Of a stretch of 64,000 bases of DNA, positions 10,222 through 18,548 are shown piece by piece. The position numbers and the translations under genes were made by a program. Positions within the stretch are counted from its first letter, which is position 1; each line of letters begins with the position of its first letter. The DNA comes from Arthrobacter sp. YD4 (GTDB taxonomy: Bacteria > Actinomycetota > Actinomycetes > Actinomycetales > Micrococcaceae), in contig NZ_JAUHHD010000001.1 of the NCBI RefSeq assembly GCF_030410515.1, positions 124,001 to 188,000 on the forward strand, written 5' to 3'. The notes beneath the pieces are model-generated. The model worked only from the letters and a program-made list of their open reading frames with translations. It made no database searches and was not told the DNA's origin.

Positions 10222-11799
10222 GTGAACGATGCAGATAACACCCAGATCTCCGCTTCCCAGCCCCTCGAAGAGCGCGTCAACAACCGCTCCCAGCGCCCCG
10301 CTTCCGAGGCCTTCAAGGCCTTCATGGCCAGCAACTGGGCGGCCGCCCCGGCAGAGCTGCCGGAACGGGACGCCGTCGCCGGCCACGCCGCCTCCCGCCG
10401 CAAGGCCATCTCCGAGCAGTTCAAGGGTGAACGCCTGGTGATCCCGGCCGGCCCGTTGAAGGTCCGCTCCAACGACTGCGACTACCGCTTCCGCCCGCAC
10501 TCGGGGTTCGCGCACCTGACCGGCCTCGGCCTGGACCACGAGCCCGACGCCGTCCTGATCCTGGAGCCCACGGATGAGGGCAAGGGCGACGACGGCGGCC
10601 ACCACCACGCGACGCTGTACTTCCGTCCGCTGGCCGGCCGCGACACCGAACAGTTCTACGCCGACGCCCGCTCCGGTGAATTCTGGATCGGCGCCCGCCC
10701 GACCCTCGCCGAGTTCAAGGCCCGCCTGGGCCTGGCGACCGCCGACCTGGCCGAACTCGAACTGGCCATCACCAAGGACGTCGGGGCGCCCGAGATCGGC
10801 GGGATCTCCATCCGCCTGGTCCGCAAGGTCGACGAGAACATCGACGCCCTCGTGGACACCGCCCGCTACAACACCGCCAAGGACCCGGAAAACCTGGACC
10901 TCGGCGTGCTGGACGCCCTCGACGAGAAGCTCAGCGAGGCCCTCTCCGAACTCCGCCTGATCAAGGACGAGTGGGAAATCGAGCAGATGAAAATCGCCGT
11001 CGCCGCCACGGTGGAAGGTTTCACCGAGGTGGTCAAGGCCCTTCCGCGCGCACTCACCCACCACCGCGGCGAGCGCGTGGTCGAGGGCGCGTTCTTCGCC
11101 CGCGCCCGTGAAGAAGGCAACGAACTCGGCTACGACACCATCGCCGCGTCCGGCAACAACGCCACGGTGCTGCACTGGACCCGGAACACCGGCAAGGTCA
11201 ACGCGGGCGAACTGCTCCTGCTGGACGCCGGCGTCGAGGCGGACTCGCTCTACACCGCCGACGTCACCCGCACCCTGCCGGCCAACGGCACCTTCTCCGA
11301 GATCCAGCGCAAGGTGTACGAGGCCGTCCTGGACGCCGCCGACGCCGGTTTCGCCGCGGCCCAGCCCGGCACCAAGTTCCGCGACATCCACACCGCCGCC
11401 ACTACGGTCCTGGCCGAGCGCCTGTCCGACTGGGGCCTGTTGCCGGTTTCCGTGGAGGAGGCCATCAGCGTCGAGGGCCAGCAGCACCGGCGCTGGATGC
11501 CGCACGGCACCAGCCACCACCTGGGCCTGGACGTGCACGACTGCGCGCAGGCCAAGCGTGAGCTGTACCTGGACGGTGTCCTCACCCCCGGCATGGTCTT
11601 CACGATCGAACCGGGCCTGTACTTCAAGGACGAGGACCTGGCCATCCCTGCCGAGTACCGCGGCATCGGCGTCCGGATCGAGGACGACATCCTGATGACT
11701 GAGGACGGCCCGGTCAACCTCAGCGCCGCCCTGCCGCGCAAGGCCGACGACGTCGAGTCCTGGATGGCGGGCATCTACCAGGAAGTCGACGCCCAGTAG
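10222..11799 (+). CDS. pepP: Xaa-Pro aminopeptidase (aminopeptidase P)
   Basis: This metallopeptidase removes N-terminal residues preceding proline. The 525-residue protein has the N-terminal creatinase-like domain (with RPHSGFAHLTGL) and a C-terminal pita-bread domain carrying the metal ligands. These are two Asp in LLDAGVEADSLYTADVTRT, His in MPHGTSHHLGLDVHD, Glu in TIEPGLYF and Glu in VRIEDDILM. A surface loop DEGKGDDGGHHH adds a His-rich patch. The GTG at 10222 was chosen because it opens the frame and no upstream start exists; there is no strong ribosome-binding site. A strong terminator follows directly. Confidence 0.94.
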   Translation: MNDADNTQISASQPLEERVNNRSQRPASEAFKAFMASNWAAAPAELPERDAVAGHAASRRKAISEQFKGERLVIPAGPLKVRSNDCDYRFRPHSGFAHLTGLGLDHEPDAVLILEPTDEGKGDDGGHHHATLYFRPLAGRDTEQFYADARSGEFWIGARPTLAEFKARLGLATADLAELELAITKDVGAPEIGGISIRLVRKVDENIDALVDTARYNTAKDPENLDLGVLDALDEKLSEALSELRLIKDEWEIEQMKIAVAATVEGFTEVVKALPRALTHHRGERVVEGAFFARAREEGNELGYDTIAASGNNATVLHWTRNTGKVNAGELLLLDAGVEADSLYTADVTRTLPANGTFSEIQRKVYEAVLDAADAGFAAAQPGTKFRDIHTAATTVLAERLSDWGLLPVSVEEAISVEGQQHRRWMPHGTSHHLGLDVHDCAQAKRELYLDGVLTPGMVFTIEPGLYFKDEDLAIPAEYRGIGVRIEDDILMTEDGPVNLSAALPRKADDVESWMAGIYQEVDAQ

Positions 11800-11819
11800 G
11801 CTCCAGACCCCACCTACGA

Positions 11820-11856
11820 AAGAGGACCCCCGGCGCTGCGCCGGGGGTCCTCTTTT
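11820..11856. terminator. Rho-independent terminator
   Basis: A 15-base perfect stem, AGAGGACCCCCGGCG and its complement, with a three-base loop is followed by TTTTTT. It ends pepP transcription and, because the opposite side is A-rich, can also serve the convergent general-stress-protein gene. Confidence 0.95.
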
Positions 11857-11873
11857 TTGTCTCTTGGGTTCAG

Positions 11874-12758
11874 CTACTGCTGCGGCTGGCCGCCCTCGGG
11901 CTGCTGGCCCTCCTGCTTCGGCGCGTCGCCGACCCGGATGCCGTACTGCGGCCGGCCGTCGGGCAGGTCCGGGTAGCGGACGGCGGAGGGGCGGGAGGGC
12001 TGCTGGTTCTGCTCGCCGGCCGGGGCACCGTACTGGCCCTGCTGGGGGCCGGGCTGCTGCTGGCCGGCTTCCGGGGAGCGCTGGCCGTAGGGGTCGGTCC
12101 AGCCGGCCGGACGCTGCGGGCCCTGCTGCGGGCCGCCGTACTGCGGACCATTCTGCTGCGGACCGTTCTGCTGGGGACCGTTCTGCTGGTGGCCGCCCCA
12201 GGGCTGCGGGCCCTGCTGCGGGGTGTGCTGCTGGTAGCCGGCCGCGTCGGAGCGGTTCATCGGCAGCTGCTGAAGCAGGCGGCGCGCCTCGTGGGACGCC
12301 TCAAAGGCCACCACCACGTCGTAGTTGGTGGCCACCACCTGGCTGGTGGAGGTGAAGTCACGCTTACCGCGCTGCATGGCGTAGGTGACGATGCCGAACA
12401 GCATGAAGAAGGCGGCGCCCATCAGCACCGAAGTCATGATGGAAAAGTAGCCGTCCGAGGTGGAGAAGAACGAGAGCATGACGCCGACGAACAGGCCGAA
12501 CCACATGCCGCTCAGGGCGCCGGAGAGCGCCACCCGGGGGTACGTCAGCCGCCCGGTGACCCGCTCCACCATCTTCAGCTCGTTGCCCACGATCGAGACC
12601 AGCTGCACGGGGAACTGCTGGTCCGCGAGGTAGTCCACGGCCTTCTGGGCGTCCAGGTAGGAGCTATAGGAACCGACCGTGTCACCCTTGGGGACGGCGC
12701 GGGCATCGTCCGCCCCGCCCGGAACGTTGGCCTTCGGACCACCAAAAATGTTTGACAT
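11874..12758 (-). CDS. 'General stress protein' family membrane protein with Gln/Pro-rich tail
   Basis: The 294-residue protein resembles actinobacterial proteins annotated as general stress proteins (YflT-like domain). The N-terminal part contains YSSYLDAQKAVDYLADQQFP, followed by two membrane helices (about residues 80-130) and a short conserved VVATNYDVVVAFEASHEAR stretch. From about residue 160 the tail is disordered, with repeats of QQNGP and long Gln/Gly/Pro runs, ending at QPQQ. The ATG at 12758 (MSNIFG) is preferred over an upstream ATG at 12774 because the conserved part begins here, and a -10-like GAGAAT lies six bases upstream. Function is unknown. Confidence 0.78.
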   Translation of the reverse strand: MSNIFGGPKANVPGGADDARAVPKGDTVGSYSSYLDAQKAVDYLADQQFPVQLVSIVGNELKMVERVTGRLTYPRVALSGALSGMWFGLFVGVMLSFFSTSDGYFSIMTSVLMGAAFFMLFGIVTYAMQRGKRDFTSTSQVVATNYDVVVAFEASHEARRLLQQLPMNRSDAAGYQQHTPQQGPQPWGGHQQNGPQQNGPQQNGPQYGGPQQGPQRPAGWTDPYGQRSPEAGQQQPGPQQGQYGAPAGEQNQQPSRPSAVRYPDLPDGRPQYGIRVGDAPKQEGQQPEGGQPQQ

Positions 12759-12835
12759 AGGCCCATTCTCACCCATCGAGCTGGTGGGTGCCTGCAAATT
12801 CAGCTAAAAGAGAGCAGACTCGGTAGCCTGTAGGA

Positions 12836-14119
12836 GTGAGCACCACTCTTTCGCGGGTATTTGTCGCGCGCCTCCTCGGACTGGACGTCTTCGACCCCCT
12901 GGGCGACCGTTTGGGCCGGTTGCGCGATGTCGTCGTGCTCTCCCGCGGCAACCGCGGCGCCCCCCACGTGGTGGGCATCGTCGTCGAGGTCCCTGGCAAG
13001 AAGCGCGTCTTCGTGCCGATGACCCGCATCACCTCGATCGACCAGACCCAGGTGATCTGCACCGGGCTGGTGAACCTGCGCCGCTTCGAACAGCGCGGCG
13101 CCGAGACCCTGGTGGTCGCCGAGATGTTCGACCGGCGTGTGACCCTGGCCGACGGCAGCGGCGACGCCACCATCGAGGACATCGCGATGGACCGGCACCG
13201 CTCGGGTGACTGGTTTGTCAGCAAGCTCTTCGTCCGCCGCGGCCACTCGCTCTCGCCGCTGAGCCGGCTGCGCCGCAACGAAACCCTGATCATCGACTGG
13301 GCCGACGCGCAGCAGGGCGCCCGCACCGAGCCGCAGGCCGCCACCCAGTTCGTCGCCACCCACGAGGACCTCAAGCCGGCCGACTTCGCCGAGGCCCTGC
13401 AGGAGATGAGCGACAAGCGCCGTTTCGAGGTGGCCAGCGAACTTCAGGACGAACGACTCGCCGACGTGCTGCAGGAGATGCCCGAGGGTGACCAGGTGGA
13501 GATCCTGTCCGCCCTCGACGTCGAACGCGCCGCCGACGTGCTGGAAGAGATGGACCCGGACGACGCCGCCGACCTCCTCGCCGAGCTCCCCTCCGCCCAG
13601 GCCGAGGAACTCCTGCAGCTGATGGAGCCCGAGGGCGCCGAGGACGTCCGGCGCCTGCTTGAGTACGACGAGGACACAGCCGGCGGCCTGATGACCCCGG
13701 TCCCGGTGATCCTCCCGCCCGAGGCGACCGTGGCCGAGGCCCTGGCACATGTCCGCCGCGAGGAGCTCTCCCCCGCCCTGGCGTCGTCGATCTTCATCGC
13801 CCGGCCGCCGCTGGAGACCCCCACCGGGCGATTCCTCGGCGTCGTCCACATCCAGCAGCTGCTGCGCTACCCGCCGCCGGAACCCCTGGGCAACCTGGTG
13901 GACAAAAATCTGGAGCCCGTCTCCGACCAGGCGCACATCAGCGAGGTGGCCCGCACCCTGGCCACCTACAACCTCAACTCGCTTCCCGTGGTCAACGACG
14001 ACGGCCGGCTTGTCGGGGCGGTGACTGTTGACGACGTGCTTGATCATCTGTTGCCCGACGACTGGCGCGCCCACGAGGACGACGCCCCGATAAGGAAGCT
14101 TGGAGGCCGCATTGGCTGA
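12836..14119 (+). CDS. PRC-barrel / MgtE N-domain / CBS protein without membrane domain
   Basis: A 427-residue soluble protein. Residues 1-160 hold two PRC-barrel-like units (LGLDVFDPLGDRLGRLRDVV and similar). Residues about 180-290 form an MgtE_N-type superhelix with repeated acidic units such as LADVLQEMPEGDQVE and ADVLEEMDPDDAAD. Residues about 295-415 form a CBS pair (GGLMTPVPVILPPEATVAEAL; LVGAVTVDDVLDHLLPDD). The five-helix MgtE magnesium channel is absent, so by itself it is a magnesium or nucleotide sensor. Start is GTG at 12836, six bases after a TAGCCT -10, with AGGA immediately upstream. Its end overlaps the DUF1003 gene. Confidence 0.88.
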   Translation: MSTTLSRVFVARLLGLDVFDPLGDRLGRLRDVVVLSRGNRGAPHVVGIVVEVPGKKRVFVPMTRITSIDQTQVICTGLVNLRRFEQRGAETLVVAEMFDRRVTLADGSGDATIEDIAMDRHRSGDWFVSKLFVRRGHSLSPLSRLRRNETLIIDWADAQQGARTEPQAATQFVATHEDLKPADFAEALQEMSDKRRFEVASELQDERLADVLQEMPEGDQVEILSALDVERAADVLEEMDPDDAADLLAELPSAQAEELLQLMEPEGAEDVRRLLEYDEDTAGGLMTPVPVILPPEATVAEALAHVRREELSPALASSIFIARPPLETPTGRFLGVVHIQQLLRYPPPEPLGNLVDKNLEPVSDQAHISEVARTLATYNLNSLPVVNDDGRLVGAVTVDDVLDHLLPDDWRAHEDDAPIRKLGGRIG

Positions 14120-14816
14120 ACTCAGCACCCCCCGGAACTCCAACGTCCGTCCCGGCACCCGCTCCGCCGGCACCCTCGATACCCCGCTGAGCGGCCGGCA
14201 ACGCATCCTGCCCAAGCTCTCGCCCAACCCGGACGCGTTCGGCCACGCCACCGAGGGCTTCGCCCGTTTCATGGGAACGCCGCAGTTCCTGGTGTACATG
14301 ACCGTGTTCTGTGTCTTCTGGCTGGCCTGGAACACCTGGGCGCCCACTGACTGGCAGTTCGACTCCAAGGACCTCGGCTTCACCCTGCTGACCCTGATGC
14401 TCTCGCTCCAGGCCTCCTACGCCGCTCCCCTGCTGCTGCTGGCCCAAAACCGCCAGGACGACCGGGACCGCGTCTCGCTGCAGCAGGACCGGCAGCGCGC
14501 CGAACGGAACCTCTCGGACACCGAATACCTGACCCGGGAACTGGCGTCCCTCCGCATCGCGCTGCGCGAAGTCGCCACCCGCGACTACGTCCGCGCGGAA
14601 CTGCGCAGCCTGCTGGAGGACATGCTGGAGGCGCAGGAGGAGCTCCGCAACCAGGACGAGCCCGGCGCCGGTCCCGACAACCCGCGGGACAAGGTCAAGG
14701 AGCACCTCCGGGAACGCCGGGACAAGCAGCGCGGTCCGCGCACCCAGCAGATCCCCCGCGTCCGCGCCGACGGCGGCGCCGAGACCCAGGGCCGCCGCTC
14801 GGTCCCCGAAAGCTGA
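14112..14816 (+). CDS. DUF1003 membrane protein
   Basis: The 234-residue protein has a DUF1003 core: a short N-terminal arm, then two membrane helices (about residues 60-77 and 90-112) with the conserved TLLTLMLSLQASYAAPLLLLAQNRQ region. A charged coiled-coil follows (DRDRVSLQQDRQRAERN...) with a basic tail. The TTG at 14112 is chosen as start because GGAGG lies five bases upstream and it gives the expected MAELSTPRN beginning. An upstream TTG at 14100 lacks such a site. It overlaps the end of the CBS gene by eight bases, so the two are translationally coupled and probably act together. No member's function is known with certainty. Confidence 0.85.
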   Translation: MAELSTPRNSNVRPGTRSAGTLDTPLSGRQRILPKLSPNPDAFGHATEGFARFMGTPQFLVYMTVFCVFWLAWNTWAPTDWQFDSKDLGFTLLTLMLSLQASYAAPLLLLAQNRQDDRDRVSLQQDRQRAERNLSDTEYLTRELASLRIALREVATRDYVRAELRSLLEDMLEAQEELRNQDEPGAGPDNPRDKVKEHLRERRDKQRGPRTQQIPRVRADGGAETQGRRSVPES

Positions 14817-14819
14817 TTG

Positions 14820-15971
14820 GTGAACACCCTGCAGGATCACTCCGGCGCGCCCGGACTGGAAACGGCGGTCCGCGCCGCGCTGGCCACCGTCATTGACCCG
14901 GAGCTGCGACGCCCCATCACCGAGCTCGGGATGGTCGACGCGGTGGAGGTCTCCGACGACAGCCGGGTGCGGATCAGCGTGTTGCTGACCATCGCCGGCT
15001 GCCCGCTGCGCGGCACCATCACCGCCGACTGCGAGGCGGCGCTGGCCGCCGTCCCGGGCGTCACCGCCGTCGACGTCGAACTAAAGGTGATGACGCAGGA
15101 ACAGCGGGACGCGCTCAAGGAGATGCTGCGCGGCCCGGGCGGTGTCCGCGGCATCCCGTTCAACCAGCCCGGCTCCCTCACCAAGGTCTACGCCGTGGCC
15201 AGCGGCAAGGGCGGCGTGGGCAAGTCCTCCGTCACGGTCAACCTCGCCTCCGCGCTGGCGGCGAAGGGTCTGCGGGTGGGGATCGTCGACGCCGACGTCC
15301 ACGGCTTCTCCGTGCCGGCGCTGATGGGCATCAGCGCCGCCCCCACCCGGGTGGACGACATGATCCTGCCGCCGGTGGCCCACAGCGTGAAGGTCATCTC
15401 CATCGGCATGTTCGTCGCCGGGAACCAGCCGGTGGCCTGGCGCGGGCCCATGCTGCACCGGGCGCTGGAGCAGTTCCTGACGGACGTCTACTTCGGGGAC
15501 CTTGACGTCTTGTTCCTGGACCTGCCGCCGGGTACCGGGGACATCGCCATCTCCGTGGCGCAACTGCTGCCCGGTGCCGAACTCCTGGTGGTCACCACCC
15601 CGCAGGCTGCCGCGGCGGACGTCGCCGAACGTGCCGGCACCATCGCCGCGCAGACCGGGCAGACAGTGGCGGGCGTCGTCGAGAACATGTCCTACCTGCA
15701 GCTGCCCGACGGCGGCCGGATGGAGCTGTTCGGCAGCGGCGGTGGCAAGGTCCTCACCGAGCGGCTCTCCGCCACGGTCGGCGCCGATGTGCCGCTCCTG
15801 GGCCAGATTCCGCTGGAGATCCTGCTGCGCGAGGGCGGCGACGCCGGCACCCCACTGGTGCTGGCGCACCCGGAAACCCCGGCCGCGGCGGCATTGGAAG
15901 CCATCGCGGGCCGGCTCGCCTCCGTCCCCCGGAACCTCGCCGGCCGCCCGCTGGGACTCCAGCCCCGCTGA
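14820..15971 (+). CDS. mrp: Mrp/ApbC-family iron-sulfur cluster carrier ATPase
   Basis: The 383-residue protein combines an N-terminal DUF59/MIP18 domain (IDPELRRPITELGMVD, CPLRGTI) with a deviant Walker A P-loop SGKGGVGKSS, residues about 126-135. The ATPase motifs DADVHG and LDLPPGTGD are also present. Mrp proteins bind and transfer [4Fe-4S] clusters to apoproteins. The C-terminal CxxC found in many homologues is replaced here by SYLQLPDGGRM, as I recall for other actinobacterial members. GTG at 14820 is three bases after the DUF1003 stop. In many relatives mrp sits beside tatB; here 2 kb of other genes intervene. Confidence 0.92.
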   Translation: MNTLQDHSGAPGLETAVRAALATVIDPELRRPITELGMVDAVEVSDDSRVRISVLLTIAGCPLRGTITADCEAALAAVPGVTAVDVELKVMTQEQRDALKEMLRGPGGVRGIPFNQPGSLTKVYAVASGKGGVGKSSVTVNLASALAAKGLRVGIVDADVHGFSVPALMGISAAPTRVDDMILPPVAHSVKVISIGMFVAGNQPVAWRGPMLHRALEQFLTDVYFGDLDVLFLDLPPGTGDIAISVAQLLPGAELLVVTTPQAAAADVAERAGTIAAQTGQTVAGVVENMSYLQLPDGGRMELFGSGGGKVLTERLSATVGADVPLLGQIPLEILLREGGDAGTPLVLAHPETPAAAALEAIAGRLASVPRNLAGRPLGLQPR

Positions 15972-16105
15972 GTGGACGGAACGAGGTGCAAGCTCTTGCA
16001 CTGTGCTTCGCATTGGAGCGGTGGACAGGAACGATCACTCCGGAGGAGTCGAAGGTCAGCCACATCGCGTTCTTCCCCCTCGATGCACCGCCGGGGAGCG
16101 GCTCT

Positions 16106-16714
16106 TTAGGGCTTGGACAGCTCGAAGTAAAGGTCGGTTTGGGAAGTGTGAAGTATCGTCCTGAACCCGAGCTCACGGGCGGCAGCGATGTTGGTCGCGT
16201 TGTCGTCAATGAAGACGATGTCCTCGGGATGGGCGGAAAGCTCAGCAGCCACATAGCGGAAGATTCGAGGGTCAGGTTTTGCCATACCGAGCTTGCCGCT
16301 GAAATAGAGTCTCGAACAATATCCCACCCATCCTGATCCGTCCAGATGCCACTCGGCCATCCCACGCGGCATGTTCGATAGGAGCGCAACCTTCGCCCGG
16401 CGGCTCCGCAAGGTCTCGAGAACAGCGATCGTTTGCGGGTTCAGGTGGGACCACTGCGCCGCATCAAGGCGCTCCAGTCGGTCGAGGTCCGCCGGAGGGA
16501 CCGGCCGCCCCAAAACCTCCGCCCAATACTCCGCCGGGCCTATTTTTCCGGCGTCGAAGGCTTCACGGCTCGCCCAGTAGGAGCTCGCTGCCGACCTTTG
16601 GTCCAGTCCCGTTGCCTGTTCCAGGGTGGCCCAGTCGCTGGGTCTCGGGGCGGTCGAGACCACCATTCCATAATCGAAGAGATACCAGGGAGCTTGGCGG
16701 GAAGTGTCCGTCAT
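16106..16714 (-). CDS. HAD-superfamily hydrolase, subfamily IA
   Basis: The 202-residue protein has HAD phosphatase motifs: I YLFDYGMVVS (the second Asp of DxD is absent, as in some IA members), II LLSNMP, a lysine in GKLGMAKPDP and IV FIDDNATN. Helical cap residues lie between about 25 and 100. It should hydrolyse a small phosphate ester or halide; the substrate is unknown. The ATG at 16714 follows a TACGCT -10 by six bases, so the message is probably leaderless. It is divergent from the GNAT gene and belongs to the block between mrp and tatB. Confidence 0.85.
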   Translation of the reverse strand: MTDTSRQAPWYLFDYGMVVSTAPRPSDWATLEQATGLDQRSAASSYWASREAFDAGKIGPAEYWAEVLGRPVPPADLDRLERLDAAQWSHLNPQTIAVLETLRSRRAKVALLSNMPRGMAEWHLDGSGWVGYCSRLYFSGKLGMAKPDPRIFRYVAAELSAHPEDIVFIDDNATNIAAARELGFRTILHTSQTDLYFELSKP

Positions 16715-16720
16715 CGATCC

Positions 16721-16788
16721 AGCGTAGCGGCGTCCGCGAAGCCATCCCGAGCAGGCTGGTCCCCCTGCTCCACTGCATCTGTTAGCGT
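16721..16788. promoter_or_regulatory. Divergent leaderless promoters of HAD and GNAT genes
   Basis: Minus-strand TACGCT (16726-16721) ends six bases before the HAD ATG. Plus-strand TAGCGT (16783-16788) ends six bases before the GNAT ATG. Both geometries match the other leaderless promoters of this window. Confidence 0.6.
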
Positions 16789-16794
16789 GATGCC

Positions 16795-17301
16795 ATGCCG
16801 CACCTTGTACGTCCGACCTTGGTCTTACGCGCGGAGTGGCTGGACGCCCATGACGAGTGGGGCGATGGCCTTCACGAAGACGGTTTCGGCCTGAGGACGG
16901 CCGATGATGTCCGTTCCCCGCACGGCTTCGAGGCATTCGTTGACCGGCTGTCCGCCGCGGAGGAAGCCTGCGGAGACGCCGGCTGCACCTACCGGTGGAT
17001 CGTCGAGGACGGTCAGGTGCTCGGAGGAATCGCCCTGCGCCACTCGTCAAACCCCGCAGTGACGACGCTCGGGCATGTGGGATACGGACTGAGGCCTTCC
17101 GCCCGCGGACGCCGGGTTGCGGCCCTGGCGCTGCAGCAGATGCTCGGCGTTGCGAGGCTCCGAGGAATGGAACGCGTCCAGCTGTGCTGCTTGATGGACA
17201 ACACCGCCTCCATCAGAACCATCGAACGCTGCGGCGGGGTGCTGGATCACCAGATCGAAACAGCCCATGGGAAAATCGGGCGCTTCTCGGTCAGCCTTTA
17301 G
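16795..17301 (+). CDS. GNAT-family N-acetyltransferase
   Basis: A 168-residue acetyltransferase. The substrate-side N-terminal half contains HPLVRPTLVLRAEWLDAHDEW-like charged sequence. The acetyl-CoA site is in GYGLRPSARGRRVAALALQ (about residues 97-115), motif A with an RGRRVA pyrophosphate loop. The C-terminal motif B region is CCLMDNTASIRTIERCGG. It most resembles RimJ/RimL-like acetyltransferases, but the acceptor is unknown. The ATG is fixed by a TAGCGT -10 six bases upstream. Its stop overlaps the stop of the convergent membrane-protein gene by four bases. Confidence 0.87.
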   Translation: MPHLVRPTLVLRAEWLDAHDEWGDGLHEDGFGLRTADDVRSPHGFEAFVDRLSAAEEACGDAGCTYRWIVEDGQVLGGIALRHSSNPAVTTLGHVGYGLRPSARGRRVAALALQQMLGVARLRGMERVQLCCLMDNTASIRTIERCGGVLDHQIETAHGKIGRFSVSL

Positions 17302-18002
17302 CGGATGCTTCCGGGCAGCCCATCCCCAGGAAGCCCCGCATCAGGAGCCTCCTTGTCCGGGGATGTCGGAACTGTGCTGCCGGCAGTGCGGCGCAGGAAG
17401 TCCCCGGTTCGTCGAAACTGCCAGGCTGCCGAGGCTACCAGGCCGGCGAAGAGTAACAGCAAGGGGATCCAAACCCAAAGGAATCCCGGCTGGCCCCAGC
17501 GGGAGATCGCCAACAGCATCTGGTTGGCACACAGCAATAGATATCCCGGCGCCAACAGTAGCTGTAATGCCAGGCCCGGTCGGAGTTGTGTGGCCAGACC
17601 CCTTAGCGGCGGCAGGCGATGGCCTGAGGGCTCCTCCTTGCCCAGGATCTCCCTGCGCACCTGGGCGCGTTCCGGGCCGGTCAGCAAGGCCAACGGACTG
17701 CGCCGGCGTGGACGCACCAGCGGGCTGACCCGAGCGCGAAAATAGAGCATCCCGCCAATGAATTCGCCGATTGCTGCCAACGACAGACCGGCCCCAATGT
17801 ACTCAGGCCAGTCGGCGGGGCCGAGAGCGAAGATCCGGGCTGCAAGAACGCCCCCGACCACGGCCAGCAACAGCAGACCCGCCGGAAGGTACACCAAGTA
17901 GTAGGTCCGGACGGCGCCGGCAATTCCATGGTCGGTGACGTCTCTGACGGCCCGCTCGACGGCGGCCCATCGTTCCTGGGCGGCCGGGTCAGCGTCGTTC
18001 AT
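17298..18002 (-). CDS. Unknown four-helix membrane protein
   Basis: Not recognised. The 234-residue protein has four predicted membrane helices at about residues 34-58, 68-88, 145-167 and 174-197. Between helices 2 and 3 a basic loop (VRPRRRSPLALLTGPERAQVRREILG) is probably cytoplasmic. The C-terminal tail is Pro/Gly-rich. The ATG at 18002 has GGGGGA six bases upstream. The gene lies in the block between mrp and tatB and is convergent with the GNAT gene. No catalytic motif is visible. Confidence 0.7.
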   Translation of the reverse strand: MNDADPAAQERWAAVERAVRDVTDHGIAGAVRTYYLVYLPAGLLLLAVVGGVLAARIFALGPADWPEYIGAGLSLAAIGEFIGGMLYFRARVSPLVRPRRRSPLALLTGPERAQVRREILGKEEPSGHRLPPLRGLATQLRPGLALQLLLAPGYLLLCANQMLLAISRWGQPGFLWVWIPLLLLFAGLVASAAWQFRRTGDFLRRTAGSTVPTSPDKEAPDAGLPGDGLPGSIR

Positions 18003-18080
18003 CCGTATCCCCCTTGGCGGCAGCGATCCGCTGAGCGTAAGGCATCCGGCGCCTGGCGCCTAGGACGGGGTTCGCTGCCC

Positions 18081-18458
18081 CTAGGTGGCTTCGGTGTCGA
18101 AGGGGGCCGGCACGCCCTCGGGCAGCCGTTCCACCACCCGGGCGGGCTTCCGCTCCTCCGCGGCGGCTACGGCCGCGGGAGCACCGGCGCTGACCGGCTT
18201 GGTGTCATCCTCCAGCAGGGCCTCGCGGATGATCCGGCGGGGGTCGTACTGGCGGGGATCATACTTCTTCCAGTCCACATCGTCGATGTCGATGCCGACT
18301 TCTTCCTTGATCTGTTCCCGCGCGCCGGACGCCATCCGCCGGACTTCCTTGACGATATTCGCCAGTTTCTGGGTGTATTCGGGGAGGCGGCTGGGACCGA
18401 TCACCAGGAGGCCGATGATCAGCAGCAGAATGAACTCCGGGCCGTTGATTCCAAACAC
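18081..18458 (-). CDS. tatB: Sec-independent translocase subunit TatB
   Basis: TatB is the membrane-anchored receptor subunit of the twin-arginine protein export system. The 125-residue protein has the single N-terminal helix with the hinge motif LLVIGPSRLPEY, followed by an amphipathic, charged helix and a variable acidic/basic tail. The start is the GTG at 18458 (MFGINGPEF), which matches TatB beginnings. A TAATCT -10 ends seven bases before it, so it may be leaderless and independent of sigE-rseA. The upstream in-frame extension is not TatB-like. tatA and tatC are not in this window. Confidence 0.93.
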   Translation of the reverse strand: MFGINGPEFILLLIIGLLVIGPSRLPEYTQKLANIVKEVRRMASGAREQIKEEVGIDIDDVDWKKYDPRQYDPRRIIREALLEDDTKPVSAGAPAAVAAAEERKPARVVERLPEGVPAPFDTEAT

Positions 18459-18548
18459 TCTAGGAAGATTACCCTCTCGTCCCGGGAGCCGACGATTCGG
18501 CGTCGGAACGTCCCCCGGCACTCCGTATGCCGGCGAAAAAGCGGGCGC

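Noticed and set aside
15986..16001. GTGCAAGCTCTTGCAC as an operator
   Set aside because: It has seven-base arms but lies just past the mrp stop, between two convergent genes, where no promoter is needed. It may be a weak terminator stem.
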